DNA of 43,869 nt from contig JAOZGN010000008.1 of assembly GCA_027491555.1 (NCBI GenBank), positions 1 through 43,869 on the forward strand, given 5' to 3'. Positions 16,099 through 24,453 of the stretch are shown here, piece after piece. The position numbers and the translations under genes are program-made. A model generated the notes under the pieces. That model was not told the DNA's origin, did not search any database, and was given only the letters and a program-made list of their open reading frames with translations. The DNA is from Thermoproteota archaeon (lineage in GTDB: Archaea > Thermoproteota > Korarchaeia > Korarchaeales > Korarchaeaceae). Numbering within the stretch: position 1 is the first letter of the stretch; every line of letters begins with the position of its first letter.

Positions 16099-17418
16099 TC
16101 ACGGGGCCAGCTTGAACCTCCTTAGTACGCTGTCGGCGAGCACCGTTAGGGGCTCGCTGACCGGCGTGAGGAGTGGATGATAGGCAAACTCCGTCGTCAG
16201 GAGATCCTGCAGCCCCATTCCGCTCAATATGGCCAGCGTGGCCGTCGAGACTCTGCCCCACACTTCCTTGGCCCCCCAGAACTGGGCCCCTATTAGCCGT
16301 CCGTCCGGGGTGGCCACCAGCCAGGAGAGCACCCTCTCCACGCCAGGAGCGAACCTCTCTAAATCCAGCGTGGAGAGTCTGCCGGTGATGTGCTCTAGCC
16401 CCCACCTCGTGGCCTGAGTGGCGGACAGGCCGACGCCGCCCAGCAGACGATCTCCAACGTGAATCACGTAGGGGGAGAGCGCACCCCTGTACCTTAGGTC
16501 GCCTCCGACGGCGTTTCGACCGGCTATCCTCCCCTGAACCAAGGCTGTGGAGACCAGGCCCGTCACCACGGGCCGACCCGTGACGTACTCCTTCACCTCC
16601 GCCACGTCTCCGGCGGCGTACACGCCGGGAGCGGCCTGCATCCTGTCATCGACCTTGATGCCACCGGTCTCCCCTATTGGTATGCCTGCCTCGGCCGCCA
16701 GCTTAGAGTTCGGCTTCACCCCAGCCGCCACGATCACTGTGTCCGCCTCTATCACCTGGTCCCCCGCCACGACCTCCGAGACCCTCCCGGTGGGACCCCT
16801 GATCTCCCTGACAGGGGACTTCAGCAGGACCTTCACCCCCAGCGAGCGCAGGTGCTTGGCCACGGTTGATGCTACAGGGGGATCCACCTTGCCCGGCATG
16901 AGCTGCTCCATCATCTCGACGAGCCAGATCTCCTTCCCCGTCTTGGCGAGCGCGCCAGCCACTTCCAAACCCGTGGCGCTCCCTCCGACGACGACAACTC
17001 GCTCTCCCATGTGCTTCAGGATGTACTCGGCATCCTCGACGTCCCAGAGGAGTCTGACCCCCTCAAGATCCAGCCCCGCTATGGGCGGCTTAGTGGGTCT
17101 GAGCCCCGTTGCGATCACTAGGGCGTCGTACTCTAGGGACTCCGCGGAGCCGCCCCTGGAGAAGTGGACCTTTCTCTCCTCTAAATCAATTCTCTCGACC
17201 TCTGCGGATGTGATGACTTCGATGCCGGGCCTGGTAACCCTGTCAACAACGCTCTCCAGCGGGATCTCCCCAGCTACCACGTAAGGCAGGGCGCAGGGGT
17301 GATAAGATGGGTAGGGGTGCCTCTCCAGAACCACGACCTCACACTCGGGGTTGTCCTTCTTGGCGAACCCTGCGGCGGTCTGCCCGGCGGTCCCGTTCCC
17401 TATGACGACGACTCTCAT
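16099..17418 (-). CDS. FAD/NAD(P)-dependent disulfide reductase, CoA-disulfide reductase/NADH oxidase-like
   Basis: 439 residues from the ATG at 17418; an in-frame ATG at 17439 lies inside the promoter and is rejected. The N-terminal FAD motif is VVVIGNGTAGQTAAG. The single redox Cys is C42 in YHPCALPY, at the position of Cys43 of CoA-disulfide reductases. The NAD(P) motif VVVVGGSATGLEVAGAL and the second FAD motif VYAAGDVAEV are intact, with a C-terminal dimerisation domain ending LLTTEFAYHPLLTPV. In thermophilic archaea such enzymes reduce CoA disulfide, polysulfide or O2 with NAD(P)H. Which activity applies here is not decidable. It diverges from PAC2 paralogue 2 over a shared TATA element. 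Confidence 0.88.
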   Translation of the reverse strand: MRVVVIGNGTAGQTAAGFAKKDNPECEVVVLERHPYPSYHPCALPYVVAGEIPLESVVDRVTRPGIEVITSAEVERIDLEERKVHFSRGGSAESLEYDALVIATGLRPTKPPIAGLDLEGVRLLWDVEDAEYILKHMGERVVVVGGSATGLEVAGALAKTGKEIWLVEMMEQLMPGKVDPPVASTVAKHLRSLGVKVLLKSPVREIRGPTGRVSEVVAGDQVIEADTVIVAAGVKPNSKLAAEAGIPIGETGGIKVDDRMQAAPGVYAAGDVAEVKEYVTGRPVVTGLVSTALVQGRIAGRNAVGGDLRYRGALSPYVIHVGDRLLGGVGLSATQATRWGLEHITGRLSTLDLERFAPGVERVLSWLVATPDGRLIGAQFWGAKEVWGRVSTATLAILSGMGLQDLLTTEFAYHPLLTPVSEPLTVLADSVLRRFKLAP

Positions 17419-17440
17419 CGCCCCGTCCGTGGGACCCATA

Positions 17441-17449
17441 GGTTAAAAG
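17441..17449. promoter_or_regulatory. Shared TATA-like element, flavoprotein / PAC2
   Basis: GGTTAAAAG is the only AT-rich stretch between the two divergent genes. The TTAAAA core is centred about 27 nt from the minus ATG (17418) and 26 nt from the plus ATG (17471). Both transcripts are therefore predicted to start at their start codons. Inferred from geometry. Confidence 0.6.
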
Positions 17450-17470
17450 CCCACGTGCGTCGGCAGGGCG

Positions 17471-18259
17471 ATGCCCCACCTGCAGCTGATTAGGGTCGCC
17501 GAAGTGAAGCTCAGGCGCAAGCTGGTACTCATCCAGGGAGTGCCAGGGCTGGGACTCGTGGGAAAGATCGCTGTACAGTACCTCGTCGACAACGCCGGCC
17601 CGAGGCTCGTGGCCAGGATCTTCAGCGACTACCTGCCCCTCCCAGACGGGAGCGCGGGGGTCCGCGTCTCAGACGGAGACGTGTCACCCCCCACTTACGA
17701 CCTCTACCTCCTTAGCCAGCCTAAGGCGGAGGCAGACTTTCTCCTCCTCACGTCCGACGTTCAGCCCATTCCCTGGGGGCAGTATTCAGTCGGCGAGCTC
17801 GTACTAGACTACGCTCAGGAGCTCGGCATCGAGGAGCTGCTGACTTTCGGGGGATATGTTCCCGGGAGTCCCGAAGTAGAGGGGGTGTTCGCCGCGTCCA
17901 ACGACGACTCCCTCTGGGAGAGGCTAGAGGCGGCGGGGGTGATGAGGCTCCAGGGCGGGTTCGTCACGGGGGCCGCAGGTCTGCTGGTGGGGCTCGGTCA
18001 CCTGAGGGGGATCCCTAGCGCCTGCGTCCTGAGCACCACTGAGGGGCAGAGGCCAGATCCCAGGGCCTCCAAGAGACTCATCCTCCTCTTGGAGAAGCTG
18101 TATGGGCTGAAGGTTGATCTGACCGCCCTAGACGAGCTGATAAAGGAGGAGGAGTCCGTTAGGTCTCTGCTCGAGGAGAAGGCCAGGCAGGCTATGGAGA
18201 GAAAGCGTGAGTGGGAGGAGAGGAAGGAGGGAGAGGAGGGCCTCCCCTACCATCTGTGA
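17471..18259 (+). CDS. PAC2 family protein (paralogue 2)
   Basis: 262 residues. PAC2-superfamily features are LVLIQGVPGLGLVGKIAVQYLV (about 18-39), the central LLTSDVQPIPWGQYSVGELV, GGYVPGSPEV, and a Gly-rich GAAGLLVGLGHLRGIPSACVL. The C-terminal 50 residues are a charged coiled helix rich in Glu, Lys and Arg. It parallels paralogue 1 at 13924 in domain order and length. Archaeal PAC2 proteins are linked to proteasome assembly or to small-molecule ligase-like roles without firm proof. Predicted leaderless. The gene converges with hsp20, 9 nt apart. Confidence 0.85.
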   Translation: MPHLQLIRVAEVKLRRKLVLIQGVPGLGLVGKIAVQYLVDNAGPRLVARIFSDYLPLPDGSAGVRVSDGDVSPPTYDLYLLSQPKAEADFLLLTSDVQPIPWGQYSVGELVLDYAQELGIEELLTFGGYVPGSPEVEGVFAASNDDSLWERLEAAGVMRLQGGFVTGAAGLLVGLGHLRGIPSACVLSTTEGQRPDPRASKRLILLLEKLYGLKVDLTALDELIKEEESVRSLLEEKARQAMERKREWEERKEGEEGLPYHL

Positions 18260-18268
18260 GGATATTCC

Positions 18269-18862
18269 CTACTCCACCTTGATTTTCTTCTCTCTTACCT
18301 CCACCCTGCTGCCCTCCTTCTTGGGGAGGCGCACCTCAAGTATGCCGTTGCTGTAAGTTGCCCTCGCCCCCTCGGGCTTCACCTCGGCGGGCAGGTCCAC
18401 CTTGGCGCTGTAGGGCTTGGCCTTGATTGTGAGCTTCCTCTCGGTTGCCGAGATGTCTATGTCCTCCTTCCTGACCCCGGGGATCTCGGCTACGACCACT
18501 ATCTCATCCCCGAAGTCCATGACGTCGAGCACTGGTTCTCTGGTGATCTCTTCCTCCCTCCTGGTCTCGATCTCCTCGATTTCGCTCTCCTCGCCCTCCT
18601 CCCTAGTAGGGATGTTCCCGAACCTCCTAATTATCGGCTTCCCGTCGGGCCCGATCGTCATGTAGTAACCGTAGACGAAGGGAGCGCGGAACTCTATTCC
18701 GCTGGGAGCCGTAAACCTCGGAAGCCTGTCCTCTAGCTCCTCCAAGTCGTCCAAGGACATCAGCTCCTCCAGCTGTCTCTCCATATCCTTCTGGACCTCT
18801 CGAATGAACCTCATGATTTCCCTAATCCACTCCTCAAACGGGTCCTTGTCGTTCTTGCTCAT
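18269..18862 (-). CDS. Hsp20/alpha-crystallin family small heat-shock protein
   Basis: 197 residues, longer than the usual 140-170 because of an extended N-terminal arm. The alpha-crystallin domain spans about 105-190: EPVLDVMDFGDEIVVVAEIP, GVRKEDIDISATERKLTIKA, and the signature ATYSNGILEVRLPKK. The end EVREKKIKVE supplies the I-x-V-type motif used for oligomerisation. The arm (about 1-85) is acidic and includes PFVYGYYMTIGPDGKPIIRRF, seen in related archaeal Hsp20 proteins. It holds unfolded proteins without ATP. It lies 25 nt downstream of rad50 in the same orientation, with GAGGCG before the ATG, so it may be the last gene of the DNA-repair operon. Confidence 0.93.
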   Translation of the reverse strand: MSKNDKDPFEEWIREIMRFIREVQKDMERQLEELMSLDDLEELEDRLPRFTAPSGIEFRAPFVYGYYMTIGPDGKPIIRRFGNIPTREEGEESEIEEIETRREEEITREPVLDVMDFGDEIVVVAEIPGVRKEDIDISATERKLTIKAKPYSAKVDLPAEVKPEGARATYSNGILEVRLPKKEGSRVEVREKKIKVE

Positions 18863-18887
18863 CCAATCGCCTCGCGATTAGGGGGGC

Positions 18888-21593
18888 CTACCCCACCTTA
18901 ACTGTTTCCGACCCCATGTCCAGCGAGGGCACCACCCTCGACACACCCCCTCTCCTCTCGATCGTGTAGAGGGAGCTGGCGACCTCCTCAAACTCCCCGG
19001 AGTGGGTGACAACTATCACTTGGGGCAGGTCCAGCTCTCCAATCGCTGAGACGAGCTCTCTCCTCCTCTCGGAGTCAAGGTGCACCGTTGGCTCGTCCAG
19101 CAGGATGGACTCCAGCGAGGTGCCAGCCATGGCCTTAGCCAGCCCCAGCCTCAGGGAGAGGGCTAGGGCCACCTGCTCCCCCCCGCTGAGCTGGCGAAAC
19201 GTGAACCTCTCGCCTCCCCTGAGCAGGGAGACCTCGTAGTCTTCCGACAGCTCCAGGCGGTCGAAGTCGACGCCGAACTTGGAGAGTATCTCGTTAGCAT
19301 AGTGCTCCAGCACGGGCCTCGCCGCCTCCCTGAGGGCCCTCTGTATGCCCTCCCTCCCGAAGGACCTCCTGACTTCCTCCAGGGCCTTCACAAAGCTCGA
19401 CAGCTTCTTTCTCTCGTCCTTCATCTCGTTGAGCGAGGTGCTCAGGCGCTCAAGCTCTTGGAGCTGTCTCATGAGCTCTTCCCTCTTCCCCCTCAGCTTC
19501 TCCCTCTTTGCCAGAACCTCCTGAACCTCCTTCCTCAGCTTGGCGATCTTCTCCAAGATCCCTGAGTAGAGTCGTTCGTCGAATCCGAGCGCCTCTACGC
19601 TGGAGTCGATCTCGTTAAGCCTCTTCCTGAGGTCCTCAGACCTCTTCCTCTCCTCGTCCAGCAGGGCGCTGAGCTTCCCCCTCCTGTCGATGAGACCCTC
19701 AAGCTCCTTGAGCCGAGCCCTCGCCTCCCTAGCCTGCTTCAGCGCCAGACTCACGTCGCGGACCGCGGACCCCAGCCTCACAAACAGCTCGTCGCGCCTA
19801 CATCTGAGCTCTTTGATCTGGAGTCTGAGAGATTCGATCCGCTTCAGACGATCCTCCTCTCCCGAGGCGAGACTTCTAACCAACGACTCGACCGCCCTCA
19901 GTTCCACGAGCTCCTTCCCCAGCTCTGACACCCTGGCCTCGAGCTCGGTGCGGCGGGCGACCAGCCCCTCCCTTTCGCGGAGGTCAGCTTCGACGAGATT
20001 CAACTCCTCCTCGAGCTCCTTCACCCTCCCGATGAGGGCCTCCCGCTTGGCTATGGCGGACGAGAGTTCCGTCTTCTCCACCAACCTCTCAAACTCCTCC
20101 AGCGCCCTGGATAATCTCCCAATCCGGGCCAGGTCTGCCTCGGCCCTATTGAGCTCAGACCTGCCACCCTCCAGCTCATTCCTGAGCCTATATCTGACCC
20201 TGTCGACCCCGCTCGGATCGAGCCGGGATCCACAGAGAGGGCAAACGTCAGGACTACTGTTCAGAGCGTCGAGGAGCTCCTGAGGGAACTTCATCCACCC
20301 GCGGGCGTACTCGATCCTTTTCCCTAGTTCAGCCATCGCCTTCCCTGCCTGCCTCGCCTCTGAGAGGAGTCTCCCACCCTCCTTGCACAGCGCGTCGAGA
20401 TCCCCTATCCCCAGATCGGGCGGGAGCCTGGCCAGCAGTTCTCCTAGCTGGCTATCCAGCCGCTCCAACTGACCCCGGACCTCCTCCAGCTGGGCCAAGA
20501 GCTGCCTGGCCCTGCGACTTTTCTCATCCATCACCGCGAGGTCCGCTAAGACGCCCTCGAGCTCCTGAGAGGCTTTAGAGTGCTCCTCTCTTACGGCCTC
20601 CAATCGTCCCAGAGACTCCCTTGCCCGTTCTAGGGATCTCTGCTCACGCTCCAGGCCTGAGAGCTCCGCCTGCAGCGCGTCGATGGCCCTAGTCAGTGAG
20701 GCGAACTCCGTCAGTAGGGGCTCCAGCTCGGCGAGCGATCTCAGCCTGTCCAGGTGGGCCAGTTCTCGGTCCAGGACCTCTAACTGGGCGCTCATCTGGG
20801 CGATCTTCCTCTCGCACTCCCTTAGGTCACGCTGGGCCTGCTCTCTGGCCTGCGTGAGTTTCAAGTAGGCGTCTCTCAGTGAGCGGAGCCTCTCCTCTTC
20901 CAGCTCGGCCGACTCAAGCATCGTCTGGAGCTCACTCAGGCGCCCCTCGAGCCGCTCCAGCCCCCACTCTACCTCAGCGAGGCCCCGCTTGAGCTGGTCT
21001 ATGGCGCCCACCTGCTTCTCTAGGGTGGAGATCTCACCCTCCAACTGTCCCAACCTGGATCTGAACCTGCCCAGGGCCTCTCCAAGATCTCTCTCCATCT
21101 TGTCAAAGAGCTCCCCGCCCAGCAGGCGGTTTATCGTGTCCATCCGCTTGGCGGGCCTCTCACTCAGAAAGCCGAGGATCTCCCCCTGCCTGATGTACAT
21201 TGCCGTCACGAAGGCCTCGGGGTTTGTCCCCAGGATCCTGGCGAGCTCCGCGCTGACGTCCCTCTGGGAGGTCTGCAGGAGGCTCCATCCAGAATCCTTC
21301 TCCACCATCAGTCGCGCCTGAGGACCCGAACGATCCCTCCTGCGCCATACCAGGTATCTCCTGCCGCCCTGCTCGAACTCTAGCTCGACCTCCATGAAGG
21401 TGGAGCCCCTGCGCGTGAGATCCGAGATGCCACCCCTGAAGAGCTCCGGAAACAGTGCGTAGGCGATCCCCTCCAGCAGAGAAGTCTTGCCAGCCCCATT
21501 CTGCCCGATGATGGCGTTCACTCCGAGGTCGAACTTCACCTCTGTCTCGGCGTGCGATCGGAAGTTCCTGAGCTTGACCCGCGTTATCCTCAA
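18888..21593 (-). CDS. rad50: DNA double-strand break repair ATPase Rad50
   Basis: 901 residues from the TTG at 21593. A GTG three codons upstream is possible, but aligning LRITRVKLRNFRSH with known Rad50 N-termini places the start at this TTG, and TTGA overlaps the mre11 stop in the same manner as the other junctions here. Walker A GQNGAGKTS lies near 31-39. Two long coiled coils flank the zinc hook CPLC (about residue 449). ABC signature LSGGEQVALALSLRLG and Walker B ILLDEPTVHLD lie near the C-terminus. It is the ATPase of the Mre11-Rad50 complex that senses and tethers DNA ends. It is the fourth gene of the nurA-herA-mre11-rad50 operon. Confidence 0.96.
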   Translation of the reverse strand: MRITRVKLRNFRSHAETEVKFDLGVNAIIGQNGAGKTSLLEGIAYALFPELFRGGISDLTRRGSTFMEVELEFEQGGRRYLVWRRRDRSGPQARLMVEKDSGWSLLQTSQRDVSAELARILGTNPEAFVTAMYIRQGEILGFLSERPAKRMDTINRLLGGELFDKMERDLGEALGRFRSRLGQLEGEISTLEKQVGAIDQLKRGLAEVEWGLERLEGRLSELQTMLESAELEEERLRSLRDAYLKLTQAREQAQRDLRECERKIAQMSAQLEVLDRELAHLDRLRSLAELEPLLTEFASLTRAIDALQAELSGLEREQRSLERARESLGRLEAVREEHSKASQELEGVLADLAVMDEKSRRARQLLAQLEEVRGQLERLDSQLGELLARLPPDLGIGDLDALCKEGGRLLSEARQAGKAMAELGKRIEYARGWMKFPQELLDALNSSPDVCPLCGSRLDPSGVDRVRYRLRNELEGGRSELNRAEADLARIGRLSRALEEFERLVEKTELSSAIAKREALIGRVKELEEELNLVEADLREREGLVARRTELEARVSELGKELVELRAVESLVRSLASGEEDRLKRIESLRLQIKELRCRRDELFVRLGSAVRDVSLALKQAREARARLKELEGLIDRRGKLSALLDEERKRSEDLRKRLNEIDSSVEALGFDERLYSGILEKIAKLRKEVQEVLAKREKLRGKREELMRQLQELERLSTSLNEMKDERKKLSSFVKALEEVRRSFGREGIQRALREAARPVLEHYANEILSKFGVDFDRLELSEDYEVSLLRGGERFTFRQLSGGEQVALALSLRLGLAKAMAGTSLESILLDEPTVHLDSERRRELVSAIGELDLPQVIVVTHSGEFEEVASSLYTIERRGGVSRVVPSLDMGSETVKVG

Positions 21594-22792
21594 GGCACCC
21601 ACCTCTCGTAGATCCTCTCAAGCTCTTTGATGAGCTCCTTGCTCCCCTTCCCCTCTGAGTAGAGCCGGTAGATCTCTATAGCTAGCTTTCTCACCTTCTC
21701 GTCGGGTATTATCTCTCCAAAGACCTTCTCGACGTCGATCTTGGGCTCGACCGAGACCTCCGCCCCCTCCCCCGCCTTCGAGTCTAGGCGCCTGAACCTC
21801 ACGAACACCCGCAGCACGTTCCCCTCGAGGGACTCCCTGAGGGTGTCCTGGAAGGCCTTCACGTCTCTGGGGTCCAGTTTGGCGGAGGACAGGGACACTC
21901 TGACTATGGGGGGCTTCCCCCAGGACCGGCCGCCCACCTCCCGCTCGATCCTAGAGGTCAGCTCCTCCAGCCCCCTCGGATCGTCCACCCTCTCCCTGAA
22001 CACGAGGAACGGCCGTATCGAGCTGAGGTTCACTGGAGAGATGTCCGCCTCTCCGCCGTCGAGCTCGACGACGTAGAATCCCTTACCGTAGACCGCCAGC
22101 TTATCCGCTTCCCTCTCCTCAACCACCTCCAGGGATCCAGAGTAAGCGATCGGCCTCCTATGAGCGGCCCTCCTTGGAAAGTTCCTGTCGTGGACGTGCC
22201 CCATGGCGTAGTAGCTGAACGCCAGCCTGTCCAGTATCGCCCTGTCGATCTCGGCCTTCTGAGGCGGAACGAGCGGCTTGACGGCCTGATGGAGGATCAG
22301 GATCACCTCGGTTGAGCCCACCCTAACCTGCTTGGAGATGGCCTCTAGCGCAGACTTGAGCGCCCCCGCCTCCTGCCTGGGGGTGTACGGAAGGCCTACG
22401 ACGGTCACGCCGTCGAGTTCCTCAGTGGGGCGAGAGTAGCTCAGGTTTGCGAACCCGCCCGCCAGCGCCTTCTCGAACAGGGGAAGAGGGGAGGCCCTAC
22501 CACCTCCGGGCACCGGGCCGAGGTCATGGTTGCCGGCGACGGCGAAGATCCTGATGCCAGAGTCCACGAGCCTCTTCAGCCCGACGAAGGCGCTCACCAG
22601 CGTGGTTGGGGAAGGTCTATAGGCGTCGAACAGGTCGCCCGAGAATACGACGAACTCCGGCCTGGCCTGGATCGTCAGGTCCAGCGCCTCGTTGAAAGCC
22701 TCAAGGAAGTCCCTCTCCCTCTCCTCCAGCCCGTACTGCCTCCTGCCGAGGTGGGCGTCGGCCAGGTGGACAAACCTCACCAACGGGCTCAC
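21590..22792 (-). CDS. mre11: DNA repair nuclease Mre11
   Basis: 400 residues from the GTG at 22792, which overlaps the herA stop as GTGA. The reading frame extends further upstream, but that part is herA in another frame. Phosphodiesterase motifs are in order: HLADAHLG, SGDLFDAY, VAGNHDLG, LILHQAVKP and GHVHDRNF. The capping domain follows, and the C-terminal part carries the Rad50-binding helices (ELIKELERIYERWVP). It has Mn-dependent endo- and 3'-exonuclease activity and acts with Rad50, HerA and NurA in 5'-end resection before RadA loading. The 3' end overlaps rad50 by 4 nt. Confidence 0.95.
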   Translation of the reverse strand: MSPLVRFVHLADAHLGRRQYGLEERERDFLEAFNEALDLTIQARPEFVVFSGDLFDAYRPSPTTLVSAFVGLKRLVDSGIRIFAVAGNHDLGPVPGGGRASPLPLFEKALAGGFANLSYSRPTEELDGVTVVGLPYTPRQEAGALKSALEAISKQVRVGSTEVILILHQAVKPLVPPQKAEIDRAILDRLAFSYYAMGHVHDRNFPRRAAHRRPIAYSGSLEVVEEREADKLAVYGKGFYVVELDGGEADISPVNLSSIRPFLVFRERVDDPRGLEELTSRIEREVGGRSWGKPPIVRVSLSSAKLDPRDVKAFQDTLRESLEGNVLRVFVRFRRLDSKAGEGAEVSVEPKIDVEKVFGEIIPDEKVRKLAIEIYRLYSEGKGSKELIKELERIYERWVP

Positions 22793-24453
22793 CCCACCAG
22801 GTCGGCGTATCCGCTGGCGGCGTGGCTGGAGCCTCGGCTCCTGGCCTTGGACCACTCCTCGGTGGCCCTGAGGCTCTCCCCTCCCCTGACCCCGCCGAAC
22901 AGGTCGACCTTCACGATCGCCGGAAGCCTGACCATGGGCCCGACTATGACGGCCTCGCCGACGTTGAGGGACGGTAGGTATCCGACCAGATCCTCGCTAA
23001 GGAACTCGGTCGCCCTGCGCACGTAGGCCTGGTCCTCCGGCTCCACGACCTTGAGGATGATCTTGTTGATCAGCTGGGACAGGACGTCTGGATCGAGCCT
23101 CTTAGGTCTCTGGCTCACCAGCGTGAGCCCAACGCCGAATTTCCTTCCCTCCCTCGCTACGCGGGCGGCCGCGTGCCTTGTGTAGGTGTCCCTATCTCCG
23201 GGGATGAGTATGTGGGCCTCCTCCAGCACGACCATGACCGGGAGAGGCGGCGCGTCCTCGGGCGGCTCCTCGCCGGCTCGCCGGGCCGCGACGACCTGCT
23301 TTGCCCTCGCGAGAAGGGTGGTTAGAGTGTGACCTACCAGCACGTCGGCCGCATCCTCCCCCAGCGGACCCATGTCGACGACTACGGCGCGGCCGTTGTC
23401 GAGAAGCGACACGATCTCCGGCGCGGCGGCGGAGAGGAGCGTCCTCTTTGACTCCTTCAGGTGGGTGAGTCTTGACAGCAGGCCATAGAGGCTGTTCTTG
23501 GCGTCCTTGTCCACGGAGAAGCTGACCCCGGGTCCCAGTGGGATGGCGCCTGAGGCCTCACCGGCCTCCACCGCGTCTTTGACCACCTCTGCAATCGCTA
23601 TCATTCCGTCCAGTATGTTTCCTGGCTCCGGGTCGTCTACCCCAACCTCCCTGACTATGGAGTCGAGCAGGTCCTTCCCCCTGAGCGACCACGCGGCCCT
23701 CCAGAGCCTCCTCAGGTAGATGTACTGCCTCGCTGCTTTCTCGAAGTTTATGCCGAGTAGGTAGGAGAACTCTGAGAGGCTCAGCGAGTTAACGTTGATC
23801 TTTGGATCGACGGTGACCACCTCTCCCGGGGCTCCGGGGCTGAGGGACATGCCGCTGTACTCGGAGTGTAGGTCGAAAAGCAGGACGACCCCGTTGAGCT
23901 CCAGAACCTTCTCCACGATCACGGCTACCGCGTTCGATTTTCCCGCTCCGGTCACCGCCAGCACGGCGAGGTGTCGAGAGATCATCTCATTTGGATCCAG
24001 CAGGACCCTAACGTCCTCGCGGGTGAGCAGGTGCCCGATGTCTACCCCTGACCCCTTGGGCGCGAAGACCCGCCTGAGGGCCTGGGTCGGGGCCCGGTAA
24101 ACTCCCGCGCCGCTGGGGGGAGGCGTCCGGGGGAGGACCAGGCTGACCTCCTCCCCGCGTTCCACCACCCTGCCCAAGAGCTTGACCCTTGCTCTGGACC
24201 AGTGCGAGGGCTCCCCAACGAGCTCTATGATCCTGTCGGCCTCCGAGGCGGACAGGAGACTCTTGCCGGAGAGCTCCCTGCTTCCCCTCTCCACGTGCGT
24301 TATCATCCCTAGGATCCACGAACCCTCTCCATGCATCACGGCCACGTAATCTCCTATCTCCGGCACAACCCCCTCCTCGGCGACGAACTCCACCTGAGAG
24401 GGGGTGGTCACCTCCACGACGGTACCCAGCCTGTCGGCCTCCCTCAGACTCAC
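22789..24453 (-). CDS. herA: DNA double-strand break resection helicase HerA
   Basis: 554 residues. The GTG start overlaps the nurA stop (GTGA). The N-terminal HAS-barrel covers about 1-110 (VVEVTTPSQVEF...IGDYVAVMHG), followed by an FtsK-like RecA domain: Walker A VTGAGKSNAVAV (about 167-178), Walker B VMVVLEEAHILIPG, an Arg-finger-type ARVAREGRKFGVGLTLVSQRP, and the C-terminal brace GEAVIVGPMVRLP. The hexameric translocase drives the NurA nuclease along DNA ends. Its stop overlaps the mre11 start by 4 nt, so stoichiometry is probably set by translational coupling. Confidence 0.96.
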   Translation of the reverse strand: MSLREADRLGTVVEVTTPSQVEFVAEEGVVPEIGDYVAVMHGEGSWILGMITHVERGSRELSGKSLLSASEADRIIELVGEPSHWSRARVKLLGRVVERGEEVSLVLPRTPPPSGAGVYRAPTQALRRVFAPKGSGVDIGHLLTREDVRVLLDPNEMISRHLAVLAVTGAGKSNAVAVIVEKVLELNGVVLLFDLHSEYSGMSLSPGAPGEVVTVDPKINVNSLSLSEFSYLLGINFEKAARQYIYLRRLWRAAWSLRGKDLLDSIVREVGVDDPEPGNILDGMIAIAEVVKDAVEAGEASGAIPLGPGVSFSVDKDAKNSLYGLLSRLTHLKESKRTLLSAAAPEIVSLLDNGRAVVVDMGPLGEDAADVLVGHTLTTLLARAKQVVAARRAGEEPPEDAPPLPVMVVLEEAHILIPGDRDTYTRHAAARVAREGRKFGVGLTLVSQRPKRLDPDVLSQLINKIILKVVEPEDQAYVRRATEFLSEDLVGYLPSLNVGEAVIVGPMVRLPAIVKVDLFGGVRGGESLRATEEWSKARSRGSSHAASGYADLVG

